From: Clarkia xantiana subsp. parviflora
Taxonomy: Eukaryota > Streptophyta > Magnoliopsida > Myrtales > Onagraceae
Assembly: GCA_036873135.1 (NCBI GenBank)
Contig: JAPTYO010000015.1
Location: 12,503,683-12,567,682, forward strand
Length of the DNA stretch: 64,000 nucleotides
Direction: 5' to 3'
In this document: positions 44,035 through 53,900 of the stretch, one piece after another
Numbering within the stretch: position 1 is the stretch's first letter
Layout: every line of letters begins with the position of its first letter
Notes under the pieces: model-generated
Database searches by the model: none
Told to the model about the DNA's origin: nothing
Seen by the model: the letters and a program-made list of their open reading frames with translations, nothing else
Made by a program: the position numbers and the translations under genes

Positions 44035-44956
44035 CGATATCTACAAGTTTTATATAACTGTTTTACTTATTTGTCATTTCATTATCTATAAGTTTTTATA
44101 TATATATATATATTATATTACTTATTGTCATTTACTTATATATTTATACATTATTAAGCCATATATCTGTTTATTTCACTTATTTGTCATTTATATTACC
44201 TTTAAATTTTATATATGTACATAATGCATTATTTTCCACATTTTATCTATAAGTTTTACATGCGTTCGTATTACTTGTTTGTCTCAAAACCTTACTAAGT
44301 GTTGAAAATCAGTCCAGTGAAATTCAGGGTCATTTTAACATGTTTTAAAAGTTGTTTGCAGTAGACCCGAACTTTGTCGATTGTTACATTTTAACCCAGG
44401 ATTTTTCCTAGTGTCCCCAAATCTTTGTTAATTGTTACAAATCATTCCATGGAAGTTCAATGGCCATTTGAACACATTTTAAAAGTCATCTTCAGTTCAT
44501 CCATGAACTTTTTGATAATTACATTTCGGCCCCTGAACATTTTGTTTATTGCAATTTGGCCCTAATTTTCTTGATAATTACAACTCGGTCATGAACTTTT
44601 GATACTTACGATTCAGCCCTCAAAGTGGATATTTTAGTTAAAAATTAAACAAGACAAGACAAGCCAAAGTACCGAAAGGGCGGATTTCTAGCTTGCGAGC
44701 TTTTAATACGTAATCAAACCCCCGAACCCAAACCTCTAGACGCAGACCATTCAAAGCCCTAGGATGTTAGTATCATGAACCCTAGGTAACTTTAGGATTC
44801 CGATTAGCCTTTAATTAATCGGTGGCGACTATTTCATTTTTCCTCGGTTCGGTTGATATTTCCATTTTGACCGAACCCGCCGTTCGCCGATCCAAAAAAC
44901 ACATTTTCCGAAACCCGCTCTATTCCGAGAGCGTTGGCCGGATCCGACGTGCGACA
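43375..44956 (+). mobile_element. OG1 3' LTR
   Basis: Partner of 35830-37422, with (TA)n tracts of different lengths (about 44000-44032 and 44095-44115) and few substitutions. Ends gacgtgcgaca, followed by the duplication ACTTT. Confidence 0.9.
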
Positions 44957-44961
44957 ACTTT
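44957..44961. repeat. Target-site duplication ACTTT, right copy (OG1)
   Basis: Perfect match to 35825-35829. Confidence 0.85.
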
Positions 44962-46152
44962 GACGAAACAAACTCACTGACTGTGCGTAAAACCACGGTT
45001 AGGGCTAGTCTTGGTCATGGTCGTAAGTCTCAATCTCGAGCTGCACCAAATAAATGTTAAGATCGCATTCCTCCACGAAAACCTAGAGGAGATCTACATG
45101 GAGCAATCAGAGGGTTTCATTACTCCTGGTAACGAACGTAAAGTTTGTAAACTTCAAAGGTCCATCTACGGTCTTAAACAGTCGCCTCAGCATTGGTACC
45201 GTAGATTCCACGAGGAAATCGTAGGAAACGGATTCGTGAATCTTCACGAGGATCCGTGCGTGTATTATAAGACCTCCGGGTCTAAGTATGTCATCTTAAC
45301 CTTATACGTGGACGACATACTCATTTCCGCAAACGATGTGAGTTTTATGAACAAGTCAAAGTCATGGTTGTCATCTGTATTTGAGATGAAATACATGGAC
45401 ATTAAAATTGCTAGAGATCGGGCTACCCGGAGATTGTGTCTGTCTCAAGAAGCTTATATCAACAAACTGTTAAAAAAATTCAGATTACAAGATGCCAAAC
45501 CCGTGGATACGCCGGTGGTGTTTGGGTGCGCACTGTCGAAACGTGAAGCCCCAAGAACCTGGCAGAGCGTGAGATGAAGGGTGCGGAGTATTTAAGCATG
45601 GTCGGTAATTTGATGTACGCAATGCAATGCACCCGTCCGGATAACTACGCACTGTGCTATGAGGGCGGGAAGTAAGAATTGACCGGTTACAGTGACGCCG
45701 ACCATAGTGGCGATCTGGATGATCGTAAGTCCACCACAGGAGGTGTGTTTCTTCTTGCTAATGCCGTCATTTCATGGTCGAGCATGAAGCAAACCTGTGT
45801 CGCGCTGTCCACGATGGAATCAGAATTCGTAGCCCTCTCCAAGAACGCACAGGAAGCGGTCTGGCTGAAAAGACTTCTTACTGCGCTGCTTGATGGTGAC
45901 TTCGGGAGTAAACCTATGAAGGTGTTCTGTGACAGTCAGGCAGCCATTGCGGCAGTAAAGAATCTGAAGTACCATTGTAGGACCAAACACATTGATGTGA
46001 AATATTTTTATGCTAAATCTATGGTAGAAGACAATATAATCACTATGGAATACATGTCCACTGATAACATGATTGCGAACCCATCAACTAAACCACTACA
46101 CAGGGAGATATTCGAAAAGCATGTAAAACTGCTTGGATTGCGTAGGGTTTAG
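44962..46152 (+). pseudogene. CP1-E RT and RNase H, nearly readable
   Basis: The RT resumes right of OG1 with FDET in the frame before 45011. It then runs open for 188 codons (45011-45577) through GFITPGNERKVCKLQRSIYG and the active site YVDDILISAND. RNase H follows at 45679-46152, 157 codons from MTGYSDADHSGDLDD to LLGLRRV, with CDSQAAIAAVKN and KHIDVKYFYAKS. Compared with copies B and C, about 140 bp encoding the RT C-terminus are deleted near 45645, and a short deletion removes the block after FEMKYM. It is the best preserved CP1 pol of the window but cannot be functional. Confidence 0.85.
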
Positions 46153-47267
46153 TAGTGGCATGTATCTGTGATAACATTTTTATATTAGAAAGTTACATTT
46201 TGTAAGCGAAAGAATTGCAACTGAGTATATGATCAATCGATGTCATAATGTTTTGATTACATCAAATTTTCGGTCTATAAACTAAGTCGTAGGAGGACGC
46301 AAAGCTCTGCCAAAACTATGTCGAATGTGGGCATTACCTCGTCACAGAGGTACGGTCGTCTTGCGGTGGAGGGAGGCCTCTACGGCTAAGAATCAGGGGG
46401 ATAAACCTGATTACACAGAACGATCATCTAGTGTCGAAGTAACTCGAGATGATCTTCGTTCTACAGATCGCCGTGATGAACTTTGTTCGTCGTTATTCCA
46501 CATTCTTGGCCAGATGAGAATCTGCTATAGCATGATTTGACATGTCCCATTCCTTTGAACTTAAAATTTCAGGTATGCTATCAACGCGTGCTTCATACAA
46601 CGCGTGTCACGTCCGACCACGGGGTCACAGCTCGGTTGTGCTAGGAAAGAATCCTTGTGATTCTGGCGGGCGCAAACTTCTTCACCTCGAGCGTTTGATT
46701 GATCCCCGGGAGCCTTATGAAGATGCACCCAAAGTATCCTCACGGACTCAGAACTCATATCTAAGGTCAGGCTCAATGTTCGCTTCCCGGCGTACGAGCG
46801 TAGTGCTGAACAAAAAGGCCCAGTGACCACGTCTTTGGAAACCGGTTGGGTTTGGCTAAGGATATGAGCGATGGGGATGGTCAAGTTCACCTGTAATTCA
46901 CCGACTCTTGTATTCACTAAGGTGGCCACCAACCGGATATTAGTTGAAGGTTGTGAATACTTGTACGGATGCCTTGGAGAAGTGTTCCTATGAGGAAACT
47001 AGGAAAAATAAGAAGTATCAGTTGACCTAGGATACAGCGCGACACTATATAAACGTTGTTTATAACAGTTTGATTGGAGTAAAGGGAATCAACGTTCCGC
47101 GGGCGCTACAAAACTCCTAACAGATGAGTAGCACAACGCCCGTCGTGTCCGCCGGTCGCACGGCAAACCTCGTATGAACTATTCGGAAGCAAATGACTAG
47201 ATCGAAGGATTGAAATGTTGATGCAGGTTTAGACGACAATACATTAAAAGGCACCCTCCCATCCCGG
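46153..47267 (+). mobile_element. CP1-E 3' untranslated region
   Basis: Homologous to the other CP1 3' UTRs. The opposite strand has a 123-codon frame (46561-46932) sharing its first about 60 residues with the 160-codon frame in copy B, for example GELQVNLTIPIAHILSQTQP. Confidence 0.7.
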
Positions 47268-47278
47268 CGAATGGGAGC
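47268..47278 (+). other. Polypurine tract, CP1-E
   Basis: gcgaatgggagc abuts the LTR at 47279. One G-to-A change relative to the family consensus. Confidence 0.75.
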
Positions 47279-47878
47279 TGTAAGCATATGCTGATGGGCG
47301 CCATAAATGGAAGCCCATTATATGTATATGTTACCCAAGTTAATTGGGTACATGTCACTTTAGGACATTCGGCCAGACCCAAATCCCAATTGATATGAGA
47401 GGCCCAAATTGGGCCTCCCTATACTATACATGGCCGGCCGAAATTAGAGTGGAAATAAAGTGGACTTTTGTCCACTTTAATCCTCCTATATATATGGAAA
47501 GTTAGGGGTTTTATTAGGGTTAATCACAATTCCCTTTAAGTGGTGTTTTGAGAGAAAACCCTTCCCCCAAGAACACCATATTTCGGCCGAACCATTACCT
47601 CACCAAGGGTGTGCCAATTTGCCTTCGAGCAATCACTCCAGAGATATGTCCCTTGCCAAGAATCGATCAGAGGCTTTGCTGTGAAGAATATACCACGTAG
47701 GGCTTCCTTCACAAGAACCCCTACGGGTGCCAACCGGAGGATCGTGAACTCCCTCCTGCAAAGATCTTGGGACTACGGACAACTGTAGAGGTATGTGCGA
47801 ATCTTCCGATGCGTAATTTTTATTTCTAGCATGTACCATGATTTAGTTTCCGTAGTGATTACTCCCCGTGATCTAACA
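47279..47878 (+). mobile_element. CP1 copy E, 3' LTR
   Basis: A 600-bp LTR, tgtaagcatatgctg to cgtgatctaaca. The TATA region is modified to cctatatatatgg. Minus-strand sequence of copy F begins at the next base, without a primer-binding site or visible duplication. Confidence 0.9.
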
Positions 47879-48636
47879 CTAGTAAATACAAGAGTTGGAG
47901 AATTACAGATGTACATGACCGCCCCCATCGTTCATATCCTTAGTCAAACTCAACGGGTTCCCAAAACGTGGTCACCTGGCCTTTTTGTTCGGGCACTACG
48001 CTCGTACGCCTGGTAGCGAACATTGAGCCCAACCTTGGACATGATCTCCGAGTGGTAAGGGCACTTTGGGTGCTGCTTCATTCAGCACCCGGGATCAGTC
48101 ACACACTCAAGGTGAAGAAGTTTGTGTCCTTCAGAATCTATGAATATTCTGTCTAACACAATCGTGCCTGACCCCGTGGTCGAACATGGCACGCGCAGTA
48201 TGAAGTGCGTGCCGATAGCATATCCTGAATTTATTTTATATCAGGAGTGGGAATGTCATAAGCTATCGTAGATTCTCATCTAGCCAGAATGTGATGATAG
48301 ATGCACGAAGTTTGTCACGGCGATCTGCAAAACTTTGATCATGTCGTGTACCCCGAAACCAAATGATCGTTTTGCATAACCAGGTTTTTCTTTTGAAATA
48401 CCATGGCTCTTAGCCGGTCTTGATATGGCTGAAGTTTCCTTTCCATCAAGACGACCGTGCCCGTGTGACTTGGCAAGGTCCATATTCAACATATTTGATT
48501 AGGAGGTTTTACGCTCCAACGACTAGTTTATAAACCGTACATCTGATGTAATATTATCATTATGACGTCGTAAATATCATAAACTTAAATAGAAATTCTT
48601 TTATTCAAATATAACTTCAAATCCAAAATGTTACTG
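47879..48636 (-). mobile_element. CP1-F 3' untranslated region, truncated
   Basis: It matches the plus-strand version of the copy B 3' UTR from about 9640 (ctagtgaatacaagag) onward. The final 360 bp or so before the expected 3' LTR, and the LTR itself, are missing. Confidence 0.7.
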
Positions 48637-49382
48637 TCACACATTACAAGCCTTATAAATCCTATGCAAGTCAAGCAGTTTTACGTTCTTTTCGAAAATA
48701 TCCTTGCGTAAGGGTTTAGTTAATGGATCCACAACCATGTTTTCTGAATACATGAGTTCGACAGTGATCAACTTGTCTTCTATCACACTCTTCGCATAGT
48801 TGTATTTTATATCAATGTGTTTTGTCCTACTATGGTACTTCAGATTCTTGACTGCCCCTATTGCAGCTTGACTATCAGAGTAAATGCGTAAAGGCTTACT
48901 CCTGTCCTTGATGTCAAGCAGGGCAGCCAAGAGTCTCTTCAGCCAGATAGCTTTCTGTGCGTTCTTCGAGAGAGCTATGAACTCGGATTCCATAGTGGAC
49001 AGCGCGACACATAGTTGCTTCTTACTCATCCGAACAAGGAGAAACACCCCTCCTGCGGTGGATTTACGATCATCTAGATCACCACCATGGTCGGCGTAAC
49101 TATATCATATTAATTCAAGCTTACTAACCTCATAGCACAGTATGTAGTCTGCCGTACCTTTCAGATATCTCATTATTCGTTTCACAGCTCGTAAGTGTTG
49201 ATAACTGGGGTTCGATTGGAAACGCGCTATTAATCCCGCACCGTAACGGATGGCTGGACGAGTGCATTACATCATGTACATTAGAGTTCCTACCATACTG
49301 AGGTACTCTGCACTTTTCATCTATTCACGCTCTACCAGGTTCTTTGGGCTATAATGCTTCGACAACGCACTCCCATATACTA
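48637..49382 (-). pseudogene. CP1-F RNase H and RT C-terminus, left of T2
   Basis: A 136-codon RNase H frame (48637-49047) with QLCVALSTMESEFIALSKNA, YSDSQAAIGAVKN and TKHIDIKYNYAKS. RT C-terminal sequence follows to 49382 in other frames. It is more diverged from copies B-E than they are from each other. Cut by T2, it resumes at 53169. Confidence 0.85.
49378..49382. repeat. Target-site duplication TACTA, left copy (T2)
   Basis: Perfect match to 53164-53168. Confidence 0.9.
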
Positions 49383-50118
49383 TGATGGGTTTCGCTATAG
49401 CCGTTAGGCCCTTTAACGACGAGTAAACGGTGAATAGTCCCATTGTGCCCTAAAAGAGGTCAAGAAGACCAATGCGAAGGGTCCCGACAAGAGGAGTCCC
49501 GACGGTGAGAGGTCCCGACAAGGTCGGTCCTGATATGCGAGTTGGACGCTCCCGATGAGATGCCTTTAAGTAGGCCCCGATGAGATGCCTTTAAGTAGGC
49601 CCCGATGAGATGCCTGTAAGTAGGCCCCGATGACGAATTCCTGAAGATGTTGGCCCTGTCATGATGACGAGGGGCCCCGAGCGGTGACTTAATGAGATAA
49701 CTCTGGAGTCCCCGATATTGGTCGGGACTTGCTATCAGAGGTTGAGGCCGAGAAACGCGCCCACTATCAGAGTAGTGAGGAAGTGGCCCGAGATAAGCGG
49801 AACTGGCCGAGATAAGTGGAACTGCCCGGGATACGCGGAACGTGTCCAAGATACGCGGAGCGTGGGCTAACTGCCCTGGCAGTTCACCAGGTAACTGGGG
49901 TAACTCCTCTCCTATATAAAGGAAGAAGTTACCTCAGATCATACACGATTACATACTCATACTATTGCTTGCTTTTGCCTGCCACGAGATTCTCATTTAA
50001 GCATCGGAGAGGGATTCTGGGTCACCGCCCGGTCTATTCCCCTCTTGCAGGATTACGTGGAGCGAATGACCTTGGATTTCTGTCAAGACCGTACCGGAGT
50101 TCCAACCGTGATCCAACA
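49383..50118 (+). mobile_element. T2 5' LTR
   Basis: Starts tgatgggtttcgctatagcc and ends gtgatccaaca. Contains three perfect or near-perfect 26-bp units (core gatgagatgcctttaagtag) at 49553-49630 and a TATA box cctatataaagg near 49912. The 3' half is homologous to the T1 LTR. Confidence 0.9.
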
Positions 50119-50137
50119 TTAGCTCCCGTCTAAGGGG
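50119..50137 (+). other. Degenerate primer-binding site of T2, overlapping the antisense stop
   Basis: ttagctcccgtctaagggg stands where T1 has ttggcgccgtctgtgggaa, with several changes. The first three bases, read on the minus strand, are the TAA stop of the antisense ORF, so the gene ends exactly at the LTR border. Confidence 0.5.
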
Positions 50138-50949
50138 AGAGGAGGGGGACCGACTGGAGTCGTGGAGGTGCGCATCTCCGAGTCGCCCTGGGACCCAGAG
50201 GGAGTCAGGCTTTGGATGGGCGAATACTGCTGCTGCGGAGGTGAGGGGGGCAGCCCCCCAGAGGTTGGTTTCAATGGGGACTGCCTCGTCCCCCGACGAC
50301 GATGAATCAAGGCGAGACCCTCGTCTGTCTCCTCGGAGGAGTCCAGGTCTTCCACCCGACAAAACTGATCGCCTGTCGGGGTTCCTTCAGCCCCCGATCC
50401 CATCGGGGCAGGAAGTTGAGGGAGACCCTCTCTAACTCGAGCACCGGAAAGTGGTGCCCCTGCTGAAACTTTAGCCCCCGACTGAGTTCCCGATTGACCT
50501 GCACCTAGAGGTTGAATTGCTTCAGAAAGATAGTCGGGAAGTTGGTTAGGATCCTTACACCAAATGAGGCGCCGAGAGACGTATTGATCTTTCCCGTGGT
50601 AGTTGTAGTAACCCGCTTTGAGGATGCGAGGAGTTTCCCCTCGGAGGATGCGTTTGATCTCCTTGATTCGGGCCTCCTTGGTGGAGGGAATCAACTCCTT
50701 AGGAACTTGCTTCCTGTATGATTTAATAGCTAGGCGGAGCTGTTTACCTTCTTCAGCATTTTGGACATTGAAGAGTCTGTCCACCTCCTCTACTCGGGCC
50801 CGCTTAGTCCTCTCCGCGGAGGGAGATGCCGACGGAGCGGTGGCCTTCTTTGCCGATTTCCTCTTCCGCGCGGGGCGTTGGACAGCGTCGGTCTCCCCCT
50901 GCTTAAGGATGAGATTGGTCAGCAGTGATACCTTCTTAGCTGCAAACAA
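50119..50949 (-). CDS. T2 antisense gene, C-terminal part
   Basis: 276-codon frame, probably the last exon of the gene starting at 51724. It has basic patches RPARKRKSAKK and ERTKRARVEE, which look like nuclear localisation signals. A conserved-looking middle follows (IPSTKEARIKEIKRILRGET, then AGYYNYHGKDQYVSRRLIWC), then a long proline/glycine/serine-rich low-complexity tail ending PPPLPLDGS. A good 3' splice site is present: branch-like ctaac near 50967 and tttgcag before 50939. The mature coding part therefore likely starts at 50939 rather than at the ATG at 50949. No enzyme motif is recognised. Its role in the element is unknown; nuclear action is only an inference from the basic patches. 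Confidence 0.6.
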   Translation of the reverse strand: MFAAKKVSLLTNLILKQGETDAVQRPARKRKSAKKATAPSASPSAERTKRARVEEVDRLFNVQNAEEGKQLRLAIKSYRKQVPKELIPSTKEARIKEIKRILRGETPRILKAGYYNYHGKDQYVSRRLIWCKDPNQLPDYLSEAIQPLGAGQSGTQSGAKVSAGAPLSGARVREGLPQLPAPMGSGAEGTPTGDQFCRVEDLDSSEETDEGLALIHRRRGTRQSPLKPTSGGLPPSPPQQQYSPIQSLTPSGSQGDSEMRTSTTPVGPPPLPLDGS

Positions 50950-51724
50950 TGGAAAACATAGACATGGTTAGAAACGTTACCCAAGGAACCATATTGGAGG
51001 GGCCGTCGTGGAGTTGACCCCCAGAGATTATATCGAGGAGGCGGATCCCGGCATTCACCAGGTCCCGCTCTGTTAGGGAGTTAGCATCGAGGGGAGTGTA
51101 AGACTTCCACCAACGGTAAAGCAGGATGCAGTGAAGGATTTGAAAATCTTCATCAGAGTAAGTGTGATAAGCGGGAGGAGAGTCCGCTTCCACCTCCCAT
51201 CGGGGCCATGGGATAGAACTGTTCTTAATGAAGAAGTAGCTCCTCTTCCACCCGCTGTTGTCAGACCCTGTGTCGATGAGGAGCCCCCGACCCTTGACAA
51301 CCTTCCAGGTGTCGCTGGTCCAACTGCACCTCGCAAGCTGCTGCTTATTCAACTTGGGCATCCGAGGATAGAAGGCGCAAACCCCAGCCTCGTTGCACTT
51401 CATCCCGTAGAAAGTTCGGAAGAGTTGGAGGTTGTAGACCCATTTCTGTCGGAAGCAGAGGACTTGAAAAGTGTTCCACACGCGGATGGCGTGTGGGGAG
51501 AAAGTAGTTGGATGCGTCTTGTAATGGGTGCACATCTCAACCAAATTCCCGCAAAAGGGGAATCGGATCCCTGCCGATATTTGTCCGGTAGAGACAAATA
51601 TCTCCCCTTCCTCGGGACGAGTGACCACAGGGTCACCCGAGGCACGGTGGCGAGAATAAGGAAGGCGAGGCTCCCAGGTTTGGGTAATGCATCCTTCTCG
51701 GAGAGCTGCATCATAGGCAGTCAC
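50936..51724 (-). CDS. T2 antisense gene, N-terminal part (putative gypsy-type transposon domain)
   Basis: 263-codon frame. It opens with MTAYDAALREGCI, the block shared with the T1 antisense ORF. It continues with GQISAGIRFPFCGNLVEMC, FSPHAIRVWNTFQVLC and YNLQLFRTFYGMKC. That pattern resembles the plant domain catalogued as 'putative gypsy type transposon' (PF04195), which is found in extra ORFs of Tat elements and related plant proteins. Tryptophan-rich segments and TERDLVNAGIRLLDIISGG follow. The true N-terminus lies upstream: KPFNFDHAPNE can be read before 51724, but frameshifts near 51750-51800 break it. The 3' end of the frame runs into a probable intron. A convincing donor site was not found. 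Confidence 0.6.
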   Translation of the reverse strand: MTAYDAALREGCITQTWEPRLPYSRHRASGDPVVTRPEEGEIFVSTGQISAGIRFPFCGNLVEMCTHYKTHPTTFSPHAIRVWNTFQVLCFRQKWVYNLQLFRTFYGMKCNEAGVCAFYPRMPKLNKQQLARCSWTSDTWKVVKGRGLLIDTGSDNSGWKRSYFFIKNSSIPWPRWEVEADSPPAYHTYSDEDFQILHCILLYRWWKSYTPLDANSLTERDLVNAGIRLLDIISGGQLHDGPSNMVPWVTFLTMSMFSIVCS

Positions 51725-52050
51725 CGAGATTCGTTGGGAGCGTGATCGAAGTTGAAGGGTTTTCTCCCCTCAGAACTGGATCCGCTGTCTGAAAATTAGC
51801 CATGGCAAGAAAAGGCGTAGTGGGTTTTCGGAAAAAATGCAAGCAAACTGATCAAAGATAAGGGAAAGGCTACGCTAACATCAGAGAAGGAATTCTTACC
51901 AGACATGGTGAATTGAAGCGAGAGGATGATCTTGACGGTCGCCGGAAGGCTGATCGGAAAACAGGAAGCCGGAGAAGAACTTGTGCTTTCGAAGTTATAG
52001 AGCTTTTGAAATTGCAGAAACGGTAAAAGAAGAACAGTGCCCAGGATTAG
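51725..52050 (-). other. 5' UTR and broken N-terminus of the T2 antisense gene
   Basis: Contains the frameshifted segment matching the T1 start (gacagcggatccagttctg on the minus strand) and a presumed leader. A further gtaagaattcc-like donor lies near 51900, so an upstream intron is possible. Confidence 0.4.
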
Positions 52051-52063
52051 GGTTTTATAGAGG
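52051..52063 (-). promoter_or_regulatory. TATA box of the T2 antisense gene
   Basis: The minus strand reads cctctataaaacc, matching the T1 antisense box at 13838-13848 with similar flanks (gactgtcc upstream in both). Confidence 0.55.
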
Positions 52064-52415
52064 AAGGGACAGTCGAAAGGACCTTCTAATCTGGACCGTT
52101 GAAGGCAAAGCGTTTCAATCTGAGCCGTTGAGATAAAAGGGGGCAGAATGGAAAGAGACGTTAATGATGAAACGGCCTGAAAAGTGCTTTTTCAGAAAAA
52201 TCAGGCACGGGTGCCAAAACCGTCGCTTCGTCACCTGCTGCATTTAATGGCCGAGTAATCGAGGAGTCTTCTCGGATTTGGTGACTATTCTCAAGACATC
52301 GAGGAATCATGGACGAGAAGATCCGTGTCAATAAATTTTGTCAAGGATAAAACCTCCGATACCGATATCGGGAGGTCGGGAGTTGAAAGACACGACGAAC
52401 TGTAAGTCCCTCATG
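52064..52415 (-). other. T2 antisense promoter region
   Basis: Non-coding, homologous to T1 at about 13481-13837. Contains no open frame of interest. Confidence 0.45.
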
Positions 52416-52428
52416 TCTTGGGGGCAAA
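52416..52428 (+). other. Polypurine tract, T2
   Basis: cttgggggcaaa abuts the 3' LTR; the same tract is found in T1. Confidence 0.8.
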
Positions 52429-53163
52429 TGATGGGTTTCGCTATAGCCGTTAGGCCCTTTAACGACGAGTAAACGGTGAATAGGCCCATTGGGCCCTAAA
52501 AGAGGTCAAGAAGACCAATGCGAAGGGTCCCGACAAGAGGAGTCCCGACGTGAGAGGTCCCGACAAGGTCGGTCCCGATATGCGAGCTGGACGCTCCCGA
52601 TGAGATGCCTTTAAGTAGGCCCCGATGAGATGCCTTTAAGTAGGCCCCGATGAGATGCCTGTAAGTAGGCCCCGATGACGAATTCCTGAAGATGTTGGCC
52701 CTGTCATGATGACGAGGGGCCCCGAGCGGTGACTTAATGAGATAACTCTGGAGTCCCCGATATTGGTCGGGACTTGCTATCAGAGGTTGAAGCCGAGAAA
52801 CGCGCCCACTATCAGAGTAGTGAGGAAGTGGCTCGAGATAAGCGGAACTGGCCGAGATAAGTGGAACTGCCCGGGATACGCAGAACGTGGCCAAGATACG
52901 CGGAGCGTGGGCTAACTGCCCTGGCAGTTCACCAGGTAACTGGGGTAACTCCTCTCCTATATAAAGGAAGAAGTTACCTCAGATCATACACGATTACATA
53001 CTCATACTATTGCTTGCTTTTGCCTGCCACGAGATTCTCATTTAAGCATCGGAGAGGGATTCTGGGTCACCGCCCGGTCTATTCCCCTCTTGCAGGATTA
53101 CGTGGAGCGAAGGACCTTGGATTTCCGTCAAGACCGTACCGGAGTTCCAACCGTGATCCAACA
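52429..53163 (+). mobile_element. T2 3' LTR
   Basis: 735-bp partner of 49383-50118, with the same three 26-bp units. About a dozen substitutions and one single-base indel were counted by eye. Confidence 0.9.
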
Positions 53164-53168
53164 TACTA
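53164..53168. repeat. Target-site duplication TACTA, right copy (T2)
   Basis: Perfect match to 49378-49382. Confidence 0.9.
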
Positions 53169-53900
53169 CTAGTGTCTTCACATGTTTAGCATCACCGAGA
53201 TTGAACCTTCTCAACAATTTTTTGATATAGGCTTCCTGAAATGACATAATCTACAAGCACTACGATCTCTAGTAATCCTTATGGCTAAGATGTAAGTGAC
53301 CTCTCCCATGTCCTTCATCTAAAATACAGATGCTAACCAAGACTTTGACTTCTTCAAATAACTCACACCGTTCGTGGCAAGAAGAATGTCATCGACGTAT
53401 AACATCAAGATGACAAACTTTGACCCTGAGGTCTTAGTGTACATGCAGGGATCCTCGTGAAGATTCACGAATCTGTTGCCCACGATTTGCTCGTGGATCC
53501 TGCGGTACCATTGCCGGGACGATTGTTTAAGACCATAGATCGACCTTTGGAGCTTACAAACTTTATGTTTGTTCCCAGGGGATGAGAAAACCTCTCGTTG
53601 CTCCATGTAGATCTCTTCCTCCAAGTTCCCATGAAGGAAGACAGTCTTAACATCCATCTGGCCCGGACTGTTGTGTAACGCACAGTCGGTGAATAAGTCT
53701 CATCAAAGTCTACTCCGTGGAGTTGTGTATAACCTTTTGTGACAAGTCGAGCTTTGTACCGCTTAATGTTTCCATCAGCAGTGAGTTTCAATTTCAGAAC
53801 CCACTTTGCCCCGATTGTTATGCGATTAACAAGCAGATCAACTAACATCCAAACCGAATTGGCTTCCATTGAGGCGAACTCTTCCTCCATTTCTTTCCTA
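53169..53900 (-). pseudogene. CP1-F RT, right of T2
   Basis: RT N-terminal frame 53465-53890 with TIGAKWVLKLKLTADGNIKR and GVDFDETYSPTVR. A second frame at 53319-53657 has MDVKTVFLHGNLEEEIYMEQ, YGLKQSSRQWYRR and the intact active site YVDDILLATNG. A small deletion around 53660 removes the segment between TVR and the VKTVF block and shifts the frame. Together with 48637-49382 it completes the RT, split by T2. Confidence 0.85.

Larger units (their letters stand above)
35830..44956 (+). mobile_element. OG1: Ogre/Tat-like LTR retrotransposon with a decayed interior
   Basis: A 9127-bp element with LTRs of 1593 and 1582 bp, primer-binding site, polypurine tract and a perfect 5-bp duplication. The interior has no long open frame. 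Only an integrase remnant is legible, with three kinds of tandem array. The LTRs differ mainly in (TA)n length plus a small number of substitutions, so the insertion is fairly young although its genes are ruined. Confidence 0.9.
49383..53163 (+). mobile_element. T2: non-autonomous Tat-family element carrying only an antisense gene
   Basis: A 3781-bp element with LTRs of 736 and 735 bp differing at about a dozen positions, and a perfect TACTA duplication. The tract before the 3' LTR (gtcttgggggcaaa) is the same as in T1. The interior of 2.3 kb contains no gag, protease, RT or integrase. It holds the antisense gene region that in T1 lies between integrase and the 3' LTR. It must rely on another element for replication. 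Confidence 0.9.

Noticed and set aside
50940..51058. A defined intron in the T2 antisense gene with donor gtgaat at 51058
   Set aside because: The acceptor before 50939 looks real, but this donor would join the parts out of frame; no donor could be chosen with confidence.
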